Origin: Streptomyces mirabilis
GTDB lineage: Bacteria > Actinomycetota > Actinomycetes > Streptomycetales > Streptomycetaceae
DNA length: 64,000 nt
Direction of reading: 5' to 3'
NCBI RefSeq assembly: GCF_039503195.1
Contig: NZ_JBCJKP010000001.1
Coordinates: 3,162,001 to 3,226,000, forward strand
Shown here: positions 36,973 to 45,776 of the stretch, one piece after another
Numbering within the stretch: the first letter of the stretch is position 1
How the letters are laid out: every line of letters starts with the position of its first letter
Position numbers and translations under genes: made by a program
The notes under the pieces: model-generated
Seen by the model: the letters and a program-made list of their open reading frames with translations, nothing else
Told to the model about the DNA's origin: nothing
Databases searched by the model: none

Positions 36973-37506
36973 ATGCTGGAGCTGTCGATCCTCGGATTTC
37001 TGTTCGAAGAGCCCTTGCACGGCTATGAGTTGAAGGAGCGCATCAAGGCGCTCAGCAGCCATGTCCGCCCGGTCAGCGACGGCGCGCTCTACCCGGCGAT
37101 CACCCGCCTGGTGGCCGCAGGACAGCTGGACCAGCACACGGAGCCCGGCAGCGGCGCCGCCCCGCGTCGCATCCTGTCGCTCACCGAGAAGGGCCGTGCG
37201 GACCTCCTGGAGCGGCTGCGCCACCCCAAGCAGGCCGAGATCACCGACCACGTCCGCTTCAACACCCTGCTGGCGTTCCTGCGCCACCTCCCGGACCCGC
37301 GGGAGCAGGCCGCGGTCCTGCGCCGCCGCCAGGAGTTCCTTCTGACGCCCGCGAGCTTCTTCTACCGGGACGGCGAGCCCGTACGGGCGGAGGAGGCCGG
37401 CGACCTGTTCCGGCAGGGGATGCTGCGGGTGGCGCGGGCGACGGGCGAGGCGGAGCGGGAGTGGCTCGCCGAGGCCATCGCCCGACTGGACACGGCGACG
37501 GGCTGA
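36973..37506 (+). CDS. PadR-family transcriptional regulator
   Basis: 177 residues; ATG after AAGGAG. The N-terminal winged helix has the PadR signature LSILGFLFEEPLHGYELKER, then SDGALYPAITRLVAAGQLDQ and APRRILSLTEKGRADLLERL. The C-terminal half is the helical dimerisation domain with a Gln-Glu-Phe-rich helix (RRRQEFLLTP), of the PadR-s2 type. It probably represses both itself and the MATE pump by binding the 21-bp inverted repeat just upstream, being released by a pump substrate. Confidence 0.92.
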   Translation: MLELSILGFLFEEPLHGYELKERIKALSSHVRPVSDGALYPAITRLVAAGQLDQHTEPGSGAAPRRILSLTEKGRADLLERLRHPKQAEITDHVRFNTLLAFLRHLPDPREQAAVLRRRQEFLLTPASFFYRDGEPVRAEEAGDLFRQGMLRVARATGEAEREWLAEAIARLDTATG

Positions 37507-37521
37507 TGCAGCCGAGCCGAT

Positions 37522-38718
37522 TCAGGCGAGCTGCGCCTTCAGGTACGCCTGCCACTGCTGGGTGAACTTCTCCGGCGTCGTGTGCAGTACGTCCCGCAGC
37601 GCGCCCTCGACGGCCCCCGCCCGCTTCTCGTGGTCGCCGACGGCCCGGTAGAACTCGTTCAGCCGGACCTCGCCCCAGTGGTCGGCGATCAGCCTGCAGG
37701 CCATCCAGCCGCCCTCGTACGCCCGCGCCAGCCGCGCCGCGTCCCCGGCGAACCCGAAGTCCTTGTCGTCCGGCAGCGCGGCCGGTACGTGCCCGTCCAG
37801 CACCGCCCGCCCCAGCTCCGGCGCCGCCTGCGTCGCCGTACGGCCGCTGCCGCGGTAGCCGACCCAGTCCGCGAAGCCCTCGGAGAGCCACAGGGGTGTG
37901 GCGGCGGTGGTGTGGGCGCGGGTGGCCACGTGCGTCGTCTCGTGGGTGAGCACGACCTGCTTGCCGAAGTCACCGAGGAGGCCGTACGCATCGGGGTTGA
38001 CGATGATCCGGTCCGCGGGCGCCCTGGCCGTCCCACCCGCCTCGCCCGTGGTGACCGCCGCGATCCCCCGGTACCCGGACGCGGGCGCCCCGAGCAGCCC
38101 CGCCATGCCCTCCAGCGACTTCGGTACGAGGACGACGACGTGCCCCGTCCAGTCGGCGCCCCAGGCGTCCGTCACGGCGGGCACGGCGCGGTCCGCGAGG
38201 CCGGCGTACGCCCGCAGCCGCTCACCGGACTGCCCGACCCCCAGGACGAGGCTGTGCGCGCCCCGTACCACCGTCACCGCCCCCTGCTCCCACAGCTGCT
38301 GGCTGGCCCGCTCGGCGGGCACGTCGGAGGCGATTCGCCAGGTCCCGCCCTCGCGGACCAGGCGCAGGGTGCGGGCCGCCGTGACGGGCGCCCTGTCGTA
38401 GCCCTCGATGCGGTAGCGCAGCTCGGCGCCCGCGATGGCGCGGTCGCCGGAGCGGTGCAGGTCCGTCAGGCGGTACGACCAGGCGGCCAGCGGGACCGCG
38501 CGCAGCCGGGTGAACTCCGCGGTCGAGCCGGACGGTTCCTCCGTGGCCCGGTACGCCGACTCGTTCCGGTCCAGGACCGCGGCCGCCCGCCGGTCGAGGA
38601 CCCGCTGCACATCGGCGGACGCGGTGTCCGGGGTGGGCCTGCCGCCGCAGCCCACCAGCACGGCGAGCAGCAGTACCAGGGAGCACCCCGCCCGCGACGC
38701 ACGCCTTCGACCAGCCAC
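37522..38718 (-). CDS. Lipoprotein zinc metallopeptidase-like protein (HExxH gluzincin)
   Basis: 398 residues from the GTG at 38718. A short basic N-terminus and LLLAVLVGCGG form a lipobox, so the protein is probably anchored outside the membrane. The catalytic segment VVLTHETTHVATRAHTTA gives HETTH, and LWLSEGFADWVGY supplies the third Glu as in gluzincins. The upstream region contains an NTF2-like stretch (AYRATEEPSGSTAEF to TWRIASDVP). Neighbouring genes encode two secreted NlpC/P60 hydrolases, so a cell-envelope role is likely. Long open frames that continue past 38718 on this strand are shadows. Confidence 0.85.
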   Translation of the reverse strand: MAGRRRASRAGCSLVLLLAVLVGCGGRPTPDTASADVQRVLDRRAAAVLDRNESAYRATEEPSGSTAEFTRLRAVPLAAWSYRLTDLHRSGDRAIAGAELRYRIEGYDRAPVTAARTLRLVREGGTWRIASDVPAERASQQLWEQGAVTVVRGAHSLVLGVGQSGERLRAYAGLADRAVPAVTDAWGADWTGHVVVLVPKSLEGMAGLLGAPASGYRGIAAVTTGEAGGTARAPADRIIVNPDAYGLLGDFGKQVVLTHETTHVATRAHTTAATPLWLSEGFADWVGYRGSGRTATQAAPELGRAVLDGHVPAALPDDKDFGFAGDAARLARAYEGGWMACRLIADHWGEVRLNEFYRAVGDHEKRAGAVEGALRDVLHTTPEKFTQQWQAYLKAQLA

Positions 38719-38750
38719 GTTCCCGATCGTACGGCGCCCGGGCGCGGGGG

Positions 38751-39782
38751 TCAGACCCGCGTGACGGACGAGATGGGCATCATGCCCACCGGGTCGTAGC
38801 GCACCGGCGCACCCGGATAGGGCGCATGGATCACCTGGCCGTTGCCCACGTACATCGCGACATGGCTCGCGTCGGAGCGGTAGGTGATGAGGTCGCCGGG
38901 CTGCGCCTGGGAGAGCGACACCTGCCGTCCGGCGTAGCGCTGTTCCTGGGAGGTGCGCGGCAGACCGACGCCCGCCTGCCGGTACGACCACTGCATGAGG
39001 CCGGAACAGTCGAATCCGCCGGGCCCGTTGGCGCCCCACATGTAGGGGCGGCCGAGTGCGGAGCGGGCCGCGGCGAGGGCGGCGGCGGCGCGCCCCGAGG
39101 CGGGCGTGACACCGCCGGGTTCGGGCAGGTCGGAGCGTCCGGAGCGAGAGGCCCGGTCGTAGGCGGCGCGCTCGGCGGACGGCAGCGAGTTGAGCAGTAT
39201 GCGCGCCTTGGCGAGTTTCTTTTCGACGGTCCGCTTGTGCTGGGCGACGGCCTTGGTGCTCTTCTCCAGCTCGGCGAGTTCGGCGGTCGCCTCCTCGCGC
39301 TCCTGGGCGAGGTCGCGCATGGCGAGCTGGAGGTCCTTGAGTTCGCCCGCCTGGTGGGCGTTGATCCGGTCGAGCGCGGCGGCCTTGTCGAGGTACTCGG
39401 CGGGGCTGTCGGAGAAGAGCAGCGCCAGGGAGGGGTCGAGGCCGCCCGCGCGGTACTGGGCCCCGGCGAGCGAACCGAGCGCGTCCCGCATGGTGTTGAT
39501 GCGCTCCTGCTGCCGGGCGATGCGGTCCTGTGCCGTGCTCACCTCTTCGCGCAGGACTCCCGTGCGCTCGTCGGCCTTGTTGAACGCCTCGGTTGCCTTC
39601 TCCGCCTGGATGTACAGGCGGTCCACCTCGGCCCGGGTGTCGTCCTTCGGTGCTGCGGCGGCCGGTACGGCCCCGAGGGCGGCGGCCGCGACGGACACCA
39701 CGGTCACGGCGATGCCGGCGATGCCCGCGGCGCTGGCGCCCCGGTCGAACCCGGACGGTGGACGGCGGCGATGGGACCCCAC
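38751..39782 (-). CDS. Secreted NlpC/P60 cell-wall hydrolase with coiled coil (RipC type)
   Basis: 343 residues from the GTG at 39782. A signal peptide (AGIAGIAVTVVSVAAAALGA, cut near AAAAPKDD) is followed by a long coiled coil at ~65-215. The C-terminal NlpC/P60 domain spans ~225-343, with Cys in GGFDCSGLMQWSY, His in SDASHVAMYVG and the third polar residue in VIHAPYPG. It cleaves gamma-D-Glu-meso-DAP stem peptides. The coiled coil probably autoinhibits or binds an FtsEX-like partner, as in related proteins. It is 235 bp downstream of a paralogue on the same strand. Rv2190c is the positional counterpart. Confidence 0.92.
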   Translation of the reverse strand: MGSHRRRPPSGFDRGASAAGIAGIAVTVVSVAAAALGAVPAAAAPKDDTRAEVDRLYIQAEKATEAFNKADERTGVLREEVSTAQDRIARQQERINTMRDALGSLAGAQYRAGGLDPSLALLFSDSPAEYLDKAAALDRINAHQAGELKDLQLAMRDLAQEREEATAELAELEKSTKAVAQHKRTVEKKLAKARILLNSLPSAERAAYDRASRSGRSDLPEPGGVTPASGRAAAALAAARSALGRPYMWGANGPGGFDCSGLMQWSYRQAGVGLPRTSQEQRYAGRQVSLSQAQPGDLITYRSDASHVAMYVGNGQVIHAPYPGAPVRYDPVGMMPISSVTRV

Positions 39783-40016
39783 GAGTAGCCGCTCTCCCTT
39801 CCGCTGACGGTCCCCCGGAGTTGGGGGAAACGCGCCAGACAGTAGCCGTGCGACTACGCACCGGCCAAAAACCTCCGGGGGCGCACAACGCGGCGCCCCG
39901 CCGGAGACGCAGGTCACCGACGGGGCGTGGGGTCAGCGGGAGTTACCGCGATTCGCCCGTTCGGGCGGTATGGCGAGGGGGCCTCGAAAGGCTCTCGGAG
40001 GGTTCGGGGAGCCGGA

Positions 40017-41056
40017 TCAGACCCGGACGCCGAACTGGAACGCTCCACCGATGGTGCTCATCGACTCGTAGCGCACGACGGTTCCGGTGCGCGGGGCGTG
40101 CAGCACCTGGCCGTTGCCCGCGTAGAGGCCGACGTGGTGCAGGTCGCCGAAGAAGAAGACCAGGTCGCCGACCTGCAGATCGCTCTGCGAGTAGATGCGG
40201 GTGCCGATGGTCGCCTGCGACTCCGAGGTGCGCGGGATGGAGACACCGGCCTGGGCGTACGCCCACGAGGTGAAGCCCGAGCAGTCGAAGGAGCTGGGCC
40301 GGAGGCGCCGTAGACGTACGGCGAGCCGATCTTGGTCTGTCCGGCGGAGAACGCGGCACCGGCGCGCCCGGACGCGGGTGTACCGGGGTCGCTGAGAACG
40401 GTGCGCTCGCTGGCACGGGTGGCGCGGGACTGCTGCGCGTCGAGAGCCGCCTTCTCCTTGGCCGTCAGGGAGTTGAGGAGCTTCTGCGCCGCGGCGAGCT
40501 TGGTCTGGACCGTCTTCTTCTGCTTGGCCAGTTCCGTACGGGTGTCGGCGAGGTCCTTGAGCTTCGCGGAGGCTTCCTGCCGCTGCTGGGCGAGCGAACG
40601 CTGCTTCTCCTGGACCTTCTTCAGCGCCTCGACCTGCTGACTGCTCAGCTGGTCCATCGCGGACGCCTTGTCCAGGTAGTCGTCCGGGTTCGAGGAGAGG
40701 AACAGCGCCACGGAGGGGTCGATGCCGCCGGTGCGGTACTGGGCGCTGGCCATCGAACCGAGTCCGTCACGCAGGGCGTTGAGCTCGTCCTGGCCGCGGG
40801 CCACGTTGTCCTGCAGGGTGCTGATTTCCTTCTCCAGCTTGTCCTGCTTCTCCTTGGCCCCGTCGAGCTTCTCGGTGGCCTGCTCGGTCTCCTCGTAAAG
40901 CTTGTCGACCTTGCTCTTGACCTCGTCCTTGCTCGGCTTCTCGCTGGGCGCGGCGTTGGCGGCGTTGGCGCTGAGGACAACGGCAGCGGCTGCGGCGGTG
41001 GTGAGCACGGTCACACGGGTGCGGCTCGGCTGCTTGGGTCGACGGTGGGACGCCAC
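40017..41056 (-). pseudogene. Second NlpC/P60 hydrolase, apparent frameshift just before the catalytic Cys
   Basis: GTG start at 41056 with AAGGAG upstream. Signal peptide (VTVLTTAAAAAVVLSANAAN), coiled coil (~40-215), then PASGRAGAAFSAGQTKIGSP and YVYGASGP in frame. The frame then turns into Arg/Ser-rich noise. One added C (plus-strand GGG at 40296-40298) restores GPSSFDCSGFTSWAYAQAGV, GDLVFFFGDLHHVGLYAGNG and GTVVRYESMSTIGGAFQFGV ending at a TGA at 40017-40019. The restored protein has a complete Cys/His dyad. It is a paralogue of the adjacent gene (~347 residues) and probably functional in the organism. Confidence 0.88.
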
Positions 41057-41372
41057 GAAGGCGAGCTCCTTCTTCCTCCAGCCGCCTGCCGAGACGCCGA
41101 CGGGCGGTGTCCCCCCACCGTCACTCCCAATGAGTGATCACCCGAGTGGAGGTTCGAGCCCAGACCCTAGTGACCTTCCTGTGATCAGTTCAAATCCAAA
41201 CCTGAAAATTCTTAGTCACCCAGCGGATTCTTTGCACTCAACTCACGTGCAGTGATGTGGGACTGACGCTACGTTGCGTGAAGGTTTCGCCAATTCGGGC
41301 ACAACGCCTGGATGTTACGGATGGGGCGTACGGGCCTTTTGGGGCGTACGACGCAGATCGCCGACGACTGTT

Positions 41373-42722
41373 TCAGCCGCGCGAAAAGCGCTTGAGGAGC
41401 ACCACGGAGGCCACCGGGCGAGCGCCGGCCTTCGCGATCCCGTCGGCCACCTCACGGTCGGTGGAGACCACGATGACGGGCCGCCCGGGCGGCTCGGCGC
41501 GCACCAGCTGACGGATCAACTCGTCCGCCGTGACACCCGCCTTGGAGAACAGCACCCGCACCCCGCGCGGCGGCGCGAGCAGCACGGGCGCCGCCAGCTC
41601 GGCCCCGTCGAAGACACACGTCACCTCGGCCCCGGTCTGCGCGGCGAGCTGCGAGAGCTGCCCCAGCAGCCTGAGCCGCTGCTTCTCCAGCGGCATCTGC
41701 GGATAGCCGGTCTTGGTGACGTTGTAGCCGTCGACGACCAGATGCGCCTGCGGCAGCGCGAGCAGCTGGTCGAGGATCGCGGGATCATTTTCGGACAGGG
41801 CTCGGGCCGCGATGTCCTTGGGCGTCATGCGCCCCGGTTCGACCGCGTCGACGGTCTCCGCCGGCCGTACGGACACGGGCGGCAGCGCGAGCTCCCGGCG
41901 CAGCCCCTGGGTCGCCTCCAGCACGGTGTCGAGCAACAGCCGTACGCGCATGTCCTCGACGCTGCGACCCTCGCGCGCCGCCTTGCGGGTGGCCTCCAGG
42001 GCCGCCTCGGCCTCCGAGAGCCGCGCCTTGAGCCGCCGGGTCTCGCTCTCGGCGGCCGACACCTGGGCCTGCCCGTCCGCCCGCGCGGTGTCCATCTCGC
42101 CCTGCAGCTTGCGCAGCGCGGCCTCGCCCCGCTTGACGTCGCTGAGGGCGCCGCGCAACTTGCGGTGAAGCGATTCCGCTTCCCTCTTCGCGGACTCCAA
42201 CTCCGTGCGCAACCGCTCGGTTTCGGCCTTGGTCTGACCACGTGCCTGCGCGAGCTCCTCGCGCAGCCGCTCCAGCTCCGCCCGGCTCTCCTCGTCCGCG
42301 CGCTCGGCGTCCGCCCGCAGGGCCTCCTCGCCCGCGGCGGTCACCAGCTTCACCCAGCCCGTGGGGCGCAGCACATAGGCCGCGGCCGCCACGTCCAGCG
42401 GATCCGCGGCCGGCGGTGGCGCGCCCGAGTCGAGGGCGCCGGCGAGCTCCGGCTGCGCCTCTCTGAGCTTCTCGGCGATACGCTGCCGGAACAGCGGATC
42501 GGTCTCCAGCGCGGCGGCCATGGCGTTGCCGGCGAACTTCGCGCGCCGATTGGGGGCGAACCGCGCATACTGCCGCAATTGGGCGGGGAGTTCGGCAACG
42601 GTCAGCCCGCCGAAGCCGTCCGACACGATCTGTACGACCCGCCGGCGCACCCCGTCGGGCAGCGGACGGTCGAGCACCTCAGCGGCGCCGTCGTCCGGCT
42701 CCCCGCCTGTGGTCTCCACCAT
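41373..42722 (-). CDS. NYN-domain (PIN-like) RNA-associated protein with coiled coil
   Basis: 449 residues. The N-terminal ~115 residues hold a helical domain (LPAQLRQYARFAPNRRAKFA). Residues ~130-260 are a long heptad-like coiled coil rich in Glu, Arg and Ala. The C-terminal ~165 residues form a YacP/NYN domain with LVVDGYNVTKTGYPQ, TCVFDGAELAAP and VIVVSTDREVADG, supplying the acidic residues of a PIN-like nuclease. NYN proteins are thought to act on RNA, and this type is called an RNA-binding protein in Streptomyces. The 316-bp gap after it (41057-41372) holds the start region of the NlpC paralogue and a GGGGCGTACG repeat. Confidence 0.85.
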   Translation of the reverse strand: MVETTGGEPDDGAAEVLDRPLPDGVRRRVVQIVSDGFGGLTVAELPAQLRQYARFAPNRRAKFAGNAMAAALETDPLFRQRIAEKLREAQPELAGALDSGAPPPAADPLDVAAAAYVLRPTGWVKLVTAAGEEALRADAERADEESRAELERLREELAQARGQTKAETERLRTELESAKREAESLHRKLRGALSDVKRGEAALRKLQGEMDTARADGQAQVSAAESETRRLKARLSEAEAALEATRKAAREGRSVEDMRVRLLLDTVLEATQGLRRELALPPVSVRPAETVDAVEPGRMTPKDIAARALSENDPAILDQLLALPQAHLVVDGYNVTKTGYPQMPLEKQRLRLLGQLSQLAAQTGAEVTCVFDGAELAAPVLLAPPRGVRVLFSKAGVTADELIRQLVRAEPPGRPVIVVSTDREVADGIAKAGARPVASVVLLKRFSRG

Positions 42723-42756
42723 CCGTCACCCCAATGTCTGTGCGGGGCCCGCTCCC

Positions 42757-42996
42757 TCAGGAGCCGGCGCCCGGCCTGTCCACCAGTTCCACCTGGTCCA
42801 CCGCGTTGCACCACCGGCAGCGCACCGACTCGATGGTCTCACTGACCACCTTGCGCTCCTCGACGTTCGGCTCACCGGCCAGGTCCAGGTGCACATACTC
42901 GACGACCTTGGACGAGCGGGTCACGTCGAATCGCGTGAGGTTGCCGCAGAGTGTGCAGCGCCAGCGCGTCTCGGCGGTCGGGAGGGGAACCGTCAT
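42757..42996 (-). CDS. Small zinc-ribbon-like protein
   Basis: 79 residues from an ATG behind AAGGAAAG. Two CxxC pairs, WRCTLCGNLTRFDV near residue 14 and VRCRWCNAVDQVEL near residue 60, are spaced as in a zinc ribbon, with EERKVVSETIES between them. It precedes the NYN-domain gene on the same strand (34 bp), so the two may be co-transcribed and act together on nucleic acid. No homologue of known function is recognised. Confidence 0.8.
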   Translation of the reverse strand: MTVPLPTAETRWRCTLCGNLTRFDVTRSSKVVEYVHLDLAGEPNVEERKVVSETIESVRCRWCNAVDQVELVDRPGAGS

Positions 42997-43148
42997 GTGG
43001 CAGTCGCTTTCCTTCTAGTGTCCGTCCAGCGCCGGTCTCCGGCGCGTGTGGCTCGTTACCCTACGGCCTGGCGGGTACTCGACGCTCGGCCGTCCATGGC
43101 GGCGAGGCATTCTGCGTGTATCGGTGCGGTTACGTCATGCTCTGTCCC

Positions 43149-43880
43149 ATGATCAGCACCTGGGGTACGGCGGTCGGCAGGACGATGCGCGGTCAGTCCG
43201 CGCCGGTGACGTACGGGCTGATCTTCCTGTGCTGCCTGATCTTCCTGATCGGTCCCGCCTCGGGACTCAATCCGTCGTTCGGCAGCGGGGACGCGCTGGT
43301 GGTCGCCCAGCGGGCCTACTTCCGGCGCTGGGGCGTGATCCCCGCCGAGCTCTTCGACGGGACCCCGAGCGCCTGGCTCACCCCGGCCACGGCCCTGTTC
43401 ATCCATGGCAGCTGGCTCCACCTCCTGGGCAACATGCTCTTCTTCTACGTCTTCGGAGCGATGACCGAGGAACGCATGGGCCACATCCAGTTCGCCGTCT
43501 TCTACGTGGTCTGCGGCTACCTCGCTCTGCTGGGTTACGCGATCGCCAATTCCGGCTCCGAGCAGTCCCTGGTCGGCGCCTCGGGGGCGATCTCCGCGGT
43601 CCTCGGAGCGTTCCTGTACCTGTTCCCCAGGGCCCGGGTGACCAGTCTCTTCCCGTTCCTCTTCTTCCTGCCGCTGCGCTTCCCCGCCTGGGTCGTGCTG
43701 CCCTTCTGGGTGACCCTGCAATGGCTGGCGGCGGGCCGCAGCCCCTCGGGCCCCGGGGTCGCCTATCTGGCCCACCTGGTGGGCTTCTCGCTGGGGTTCG
43801 TCTACGCGTGGGTGCGGTTCGGGCGGCCGACTAGAGTGAAAACCCCAGCAGCAGCCCCCGAGGGAGAAAACCAGCCGTGA
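43149..43880 (+). CDS. Rhomboid-family intramembrane serine protease
   Basis: About 243 residues from the ATG at 43149 (MISTWGTAVGRTMRGQ); an ATG at 43137 is an alternative and neither has a strong ribosome-binding site. Six to seven membrane helices. The rhomboid features are HGSWLHLLGNMLFFYVFG (the conserved His and Asn of helix 2), nucleophile Ser145 in LVGASGAISAV and His209 in GVAYLAHLVGF. It cleaves within membrane helices of unknown substrates. It overlaps the AsnC-type gene by 4 nt (GTGA), indicating coupled translation. Confidence 0.9.
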   Translation: MISTWGTAVGRTMRGQSAPVTYGLIFLCCLIFLIGPASGLNPSFGSGDALVVAQRAYFRRWGVIPAELFDGTPSAWLTPATALFIHGSWLHLLGNMLFFYVFGAMTEERMGHIQFAVFYVVCGYLALLGYAIANSGSEQSLVGASGAISAVLGAFLYLFPRARVTSLFPFLFFLPLRFPAWVVLPFWVTLQWLAAGRSPSGPGVAYLAHLVGFSLGFVYAWVRFGRPTRVKTPAAAPEGENQP

Positions 43881-44158
43881 TCACCGCGATCGTGCTCATC
43901 AAGACCAGCGTGGACCGGATCCCCGAGATCGCCGAGTCGATCGCCGCGCTGGACAGTGTCAGCGAGGTCTTCTCCGTCACCGGTACGTACGACCTGATCG
44001 CCATGGTCCGGGTGAAGGCCCACGACGACCTGGCGGACGTCATCCCCGGCAAGATCAGCAAGATCCCCGGCGTCGAGGGGACGGACACCCACGTCGCGTT
44101 CCGCACGTACTCCCAGCACGACCTGGAGGCGGCGTTCGCCATCGGCCTCGACAGCTAG
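43877..44158 (+). CDS. Lrp/AsnC-type ligand-binding (RAM) domain protein without DNA-binding domain
   Basis: 93 residues from a GTG overlapping the rhomboid stop. MITAIVLIKTSVDRIPEIAE followed by SIAALDSVSEVFSVTGTYDL and a second alpha-beta half is the RAM/AsnC ligand domain. The helix-turn-helix is absent, so it is a stand-alone effector-binding or oligomerising module, as seen in other actinobacteria. The ligand is likely an amino acid, by family. It may modulate a full-length Lrp regulator elsewhere. A strong bidirectional hairpin follows. Confidence 0.9.
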   Translation: MITAIVLIKTSVDRIPEIAESIAALDSVSEVFSVTGTYDLIAMVRVKAHDDLADVIPGKISKIPGVEGTDTHVAFRTYSQHDLEAAFAIGLDS

Positions 44159-44184
44159 GCACAGCCGCGCGGCCCCATCGGGGA

Positions 44185-44205
44185 TGTGGGGGCGGAGCCC
44201 CCACA
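44185..44205. terminator. Bidirectional terminator hairpin
   Basis: TGTGGGGGC and GCCCCCACA form a perfect 9-bp stem with a GGA loop in the 63-bp space between the convergent AsnC-type and SufS-like genes. Confidence 0.7.
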
Positions 44206-44221
44206 CACCCCCAAGCCGCTC

Positions 44222-45583
44222 TCAGACCGCCGGGACGCAGCGGCCGTCCTCCGTGCGGTAGTTCCACTTCGCCCCGTCCCGCACCAGTTCCTTCACCGCG
44301 CGCACGAACCGCTCCACATGCTCGTCGGGCGTACCGGCCCCGAAGCTGACGCGGATCGCGTTGAGGGACTTCTCCCCGGGCGCCGCCTCGGGCGCCCCGC
44401 ACTCCCCCTGCGTCTGCGGATCGCTGCCGAGCAGCGTCCGCACCAGCGGGTGCGCGCAGAAGAGACCGTCCCGCACCCCGATCCCGTATTCGGCGGACAG
44501 CGCAGCCGCGAAGTGCGAGCTGTTCCAGCCCTCGACGACGAACGAGATGACGCCGACGCGCGGGGCGTCGTCGCCGAAGAGCGACAGGACGCGGACCTCG
44601 GGCACCTCGGCCAGACCGGCGCGGACGGCCCCGATCAGCTGCTCCTCGCGGGCGACGAGCGTGTCGAAACCGGCCTCGGTCAGCGCCTTGCAGGCGGAGG
44701 CGATGGAGTAGGCGCCGATCACGTTCGGCGAACCGGCCTCGTGCCGGGCCGCGCTCTCGTGCCACTCCACGTCCACGCCGCCGTCCACCCGCCGCGTGAC
44801 CTTGCGGCTGGCGCCGCCGCCCGCGAGATACGGCTCGGCCTCGCGCAGCCAGTCGGCGCGGCCCGCGAGCACGCCGGAACCGAACGGCGCGTACAGCTTG
44901 TGCCCGGAGAAGGCGACCCAGTCGACGTCGAGGTCCCGCACGGACACCGGGTGGTGCGGGGCGAGCTGGGCGGCGTCCAGGACGATCCGGGCACCGTGCG
45001 CGTGCGCGGCGGCGGCCAGCTCGCGCACCGGCCACAGCTCGCCGGTGACGTTCGAGGCCCCGGTGACGCAGACGAGGGCCGGGCCGTGGGGGTCGCGGGC
45101 GGCGAGGGCCCGCTCCAGAGCCGTGACGGCCTCCTGCGGGGTGCGGGGCGCGTCGAGGTAGGTGACCTGGGCGTCCTTCCACGGCAGCAGCGAGGCGTGG
45201 TGTTCCGTCTCGAAGACGAACACCTGGCAGCCGGCCGGGAGGGTGGCGGCGAGCAGGTTGAGGGAGTCGGTCGTGGAGCGGGTGAAGACGACCTGGTCGT
45301 CGCCCCGGCAGTCGAGGAATTCCGCGACGGTCCTGCGGGCGTTCTCGAAGAGGTCGGTGGACAGCTGGGAGAGGTACCCGGCGCCGCGGTGCACGCTGCC
45401 GTAGTACGGGGCGTACGCGGCGACGTCGTCCCACACCCGCTGGAGGGCGGGGGCGCTGGCGGCGTAGTCGAGCGCGGCGTAGGTGACCTCACCGCCGGTC
45501 ACGAGCGGGACGGTGACATCTCGCCCCAGAACGGGCAGAGGGGCACAAACGGCCTGGTCGGCGGCAGTGGTGGAGACAGACAT
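44222..45583 (-). CDS. SufS-like class V aminotransferase/cysteine desulfurase, SAM-IV controlled
   Basis: 453 residues from the ATG at 45583, behind AGGAG. PLP fold I: LDYAASAPALQ, TRSTTDSLNLLA, ETEHHASLLPW, IVLDAAQLAPHHP, and the Schiff-base Lys in VAFSGHKLYAPFGSG. VRDGLFCAHP near residue 380 matches the SufS-type RxGxxCxxP loop, so the persulfide-carrying Cys is present. An extended segment (GSDPQTQGECGAPEA) near the C-terminus is unlike SufS. A SAM-IV riboswitch lies 193 nt upstream, which ties the enzyme to methionine/cysteine metabolism rather than routine Fe-S assembly. The exact substrate is open. Confidence 0.85.
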   Translation of the reverse strand: MSVSTTAADQAVCAPLPVLGRDVTVPLVTGGEVTYAALDYAASAPALQRVWDDVAAYAPYYGSVHRGAGYLSQLSTDLFENARRTVAEFLDCRGDDQVVFTRSTTDSLNLLAATLPAGCQVFVFETEHHASLLPWKDAQVTYLDAPRTPQEAVTALERALAARDPHGPALVCVTGASNVTGELWPVRELAAAAHAHGARIVLDAAQLAPHHPVSVRDLDVDWVAFSGHKLYAPFGSGVLAGRADWLREAEPYLAGGGASRKVTRRVDGGVDVEWHESAARHEAGSPNVIGAYSIASACKALTEAGFDTLVAREEQLIGAVRAGLAEVPEVRVLSLFGDDAPRVGVISFVVEGWNSSHFAAALSAEYGIGVRDGLFCAHPLVRTLLGSDPQTQGECGAPEAAPGEKSLNAIRVSFGAGTPDEHVERFVRAVKELVRDGAKWNYRTEDGRCVPAV

Positions 45584-45740
45584 GGCGAGCTCCTGTGAGA
45601 GGCAGGCGGAATCGCTGCGCGGGCCGGGTGCACGGGGGTACGGGTGTGCGGCTGCACGGCTCGGCGCAGGGAGGAAAGGCAAAAGGGTGTGCGGAGGCGG
45701 GGCTCTACGCCCTATCGCATTCGCTTGCTCACAGAAGGCT

Positions 45741-45776
45741 CCCTCGAACGACCAGGACCCCTGGGATTCTCGAGGG
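45741..45776 (-). terminator. Expression-platform hairpin next to the SAM-IV aptamer
   Basis: CCCTCGA and TCGAGGG form an outer 7-bp stem, with an inner CAGG/CCTG pair. It begins at the 3' edge of the riboswitch, so folding of the two may compete. No U-run follows. Confidence 0.5.

Noticed and set aside
37522..39888. Single ~788-residue minus-strand frame covering metallopeptidase and NlpC genes
   Set aside because: Only the 37522-38718 part codes; the upstream part is an Arg-rich out-of-frame reading of the NlpC/P60 gene.
39783..39950. Possible cyclic-di-AMP (ydaO) riboswitch upstream of the NlpC/P60 gene
   Set aside because: Only a short CCGTCAGC and GGAAGGGAG fragment resembles it; the remaining conserved helices are not visible. 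A covariance search would decide.
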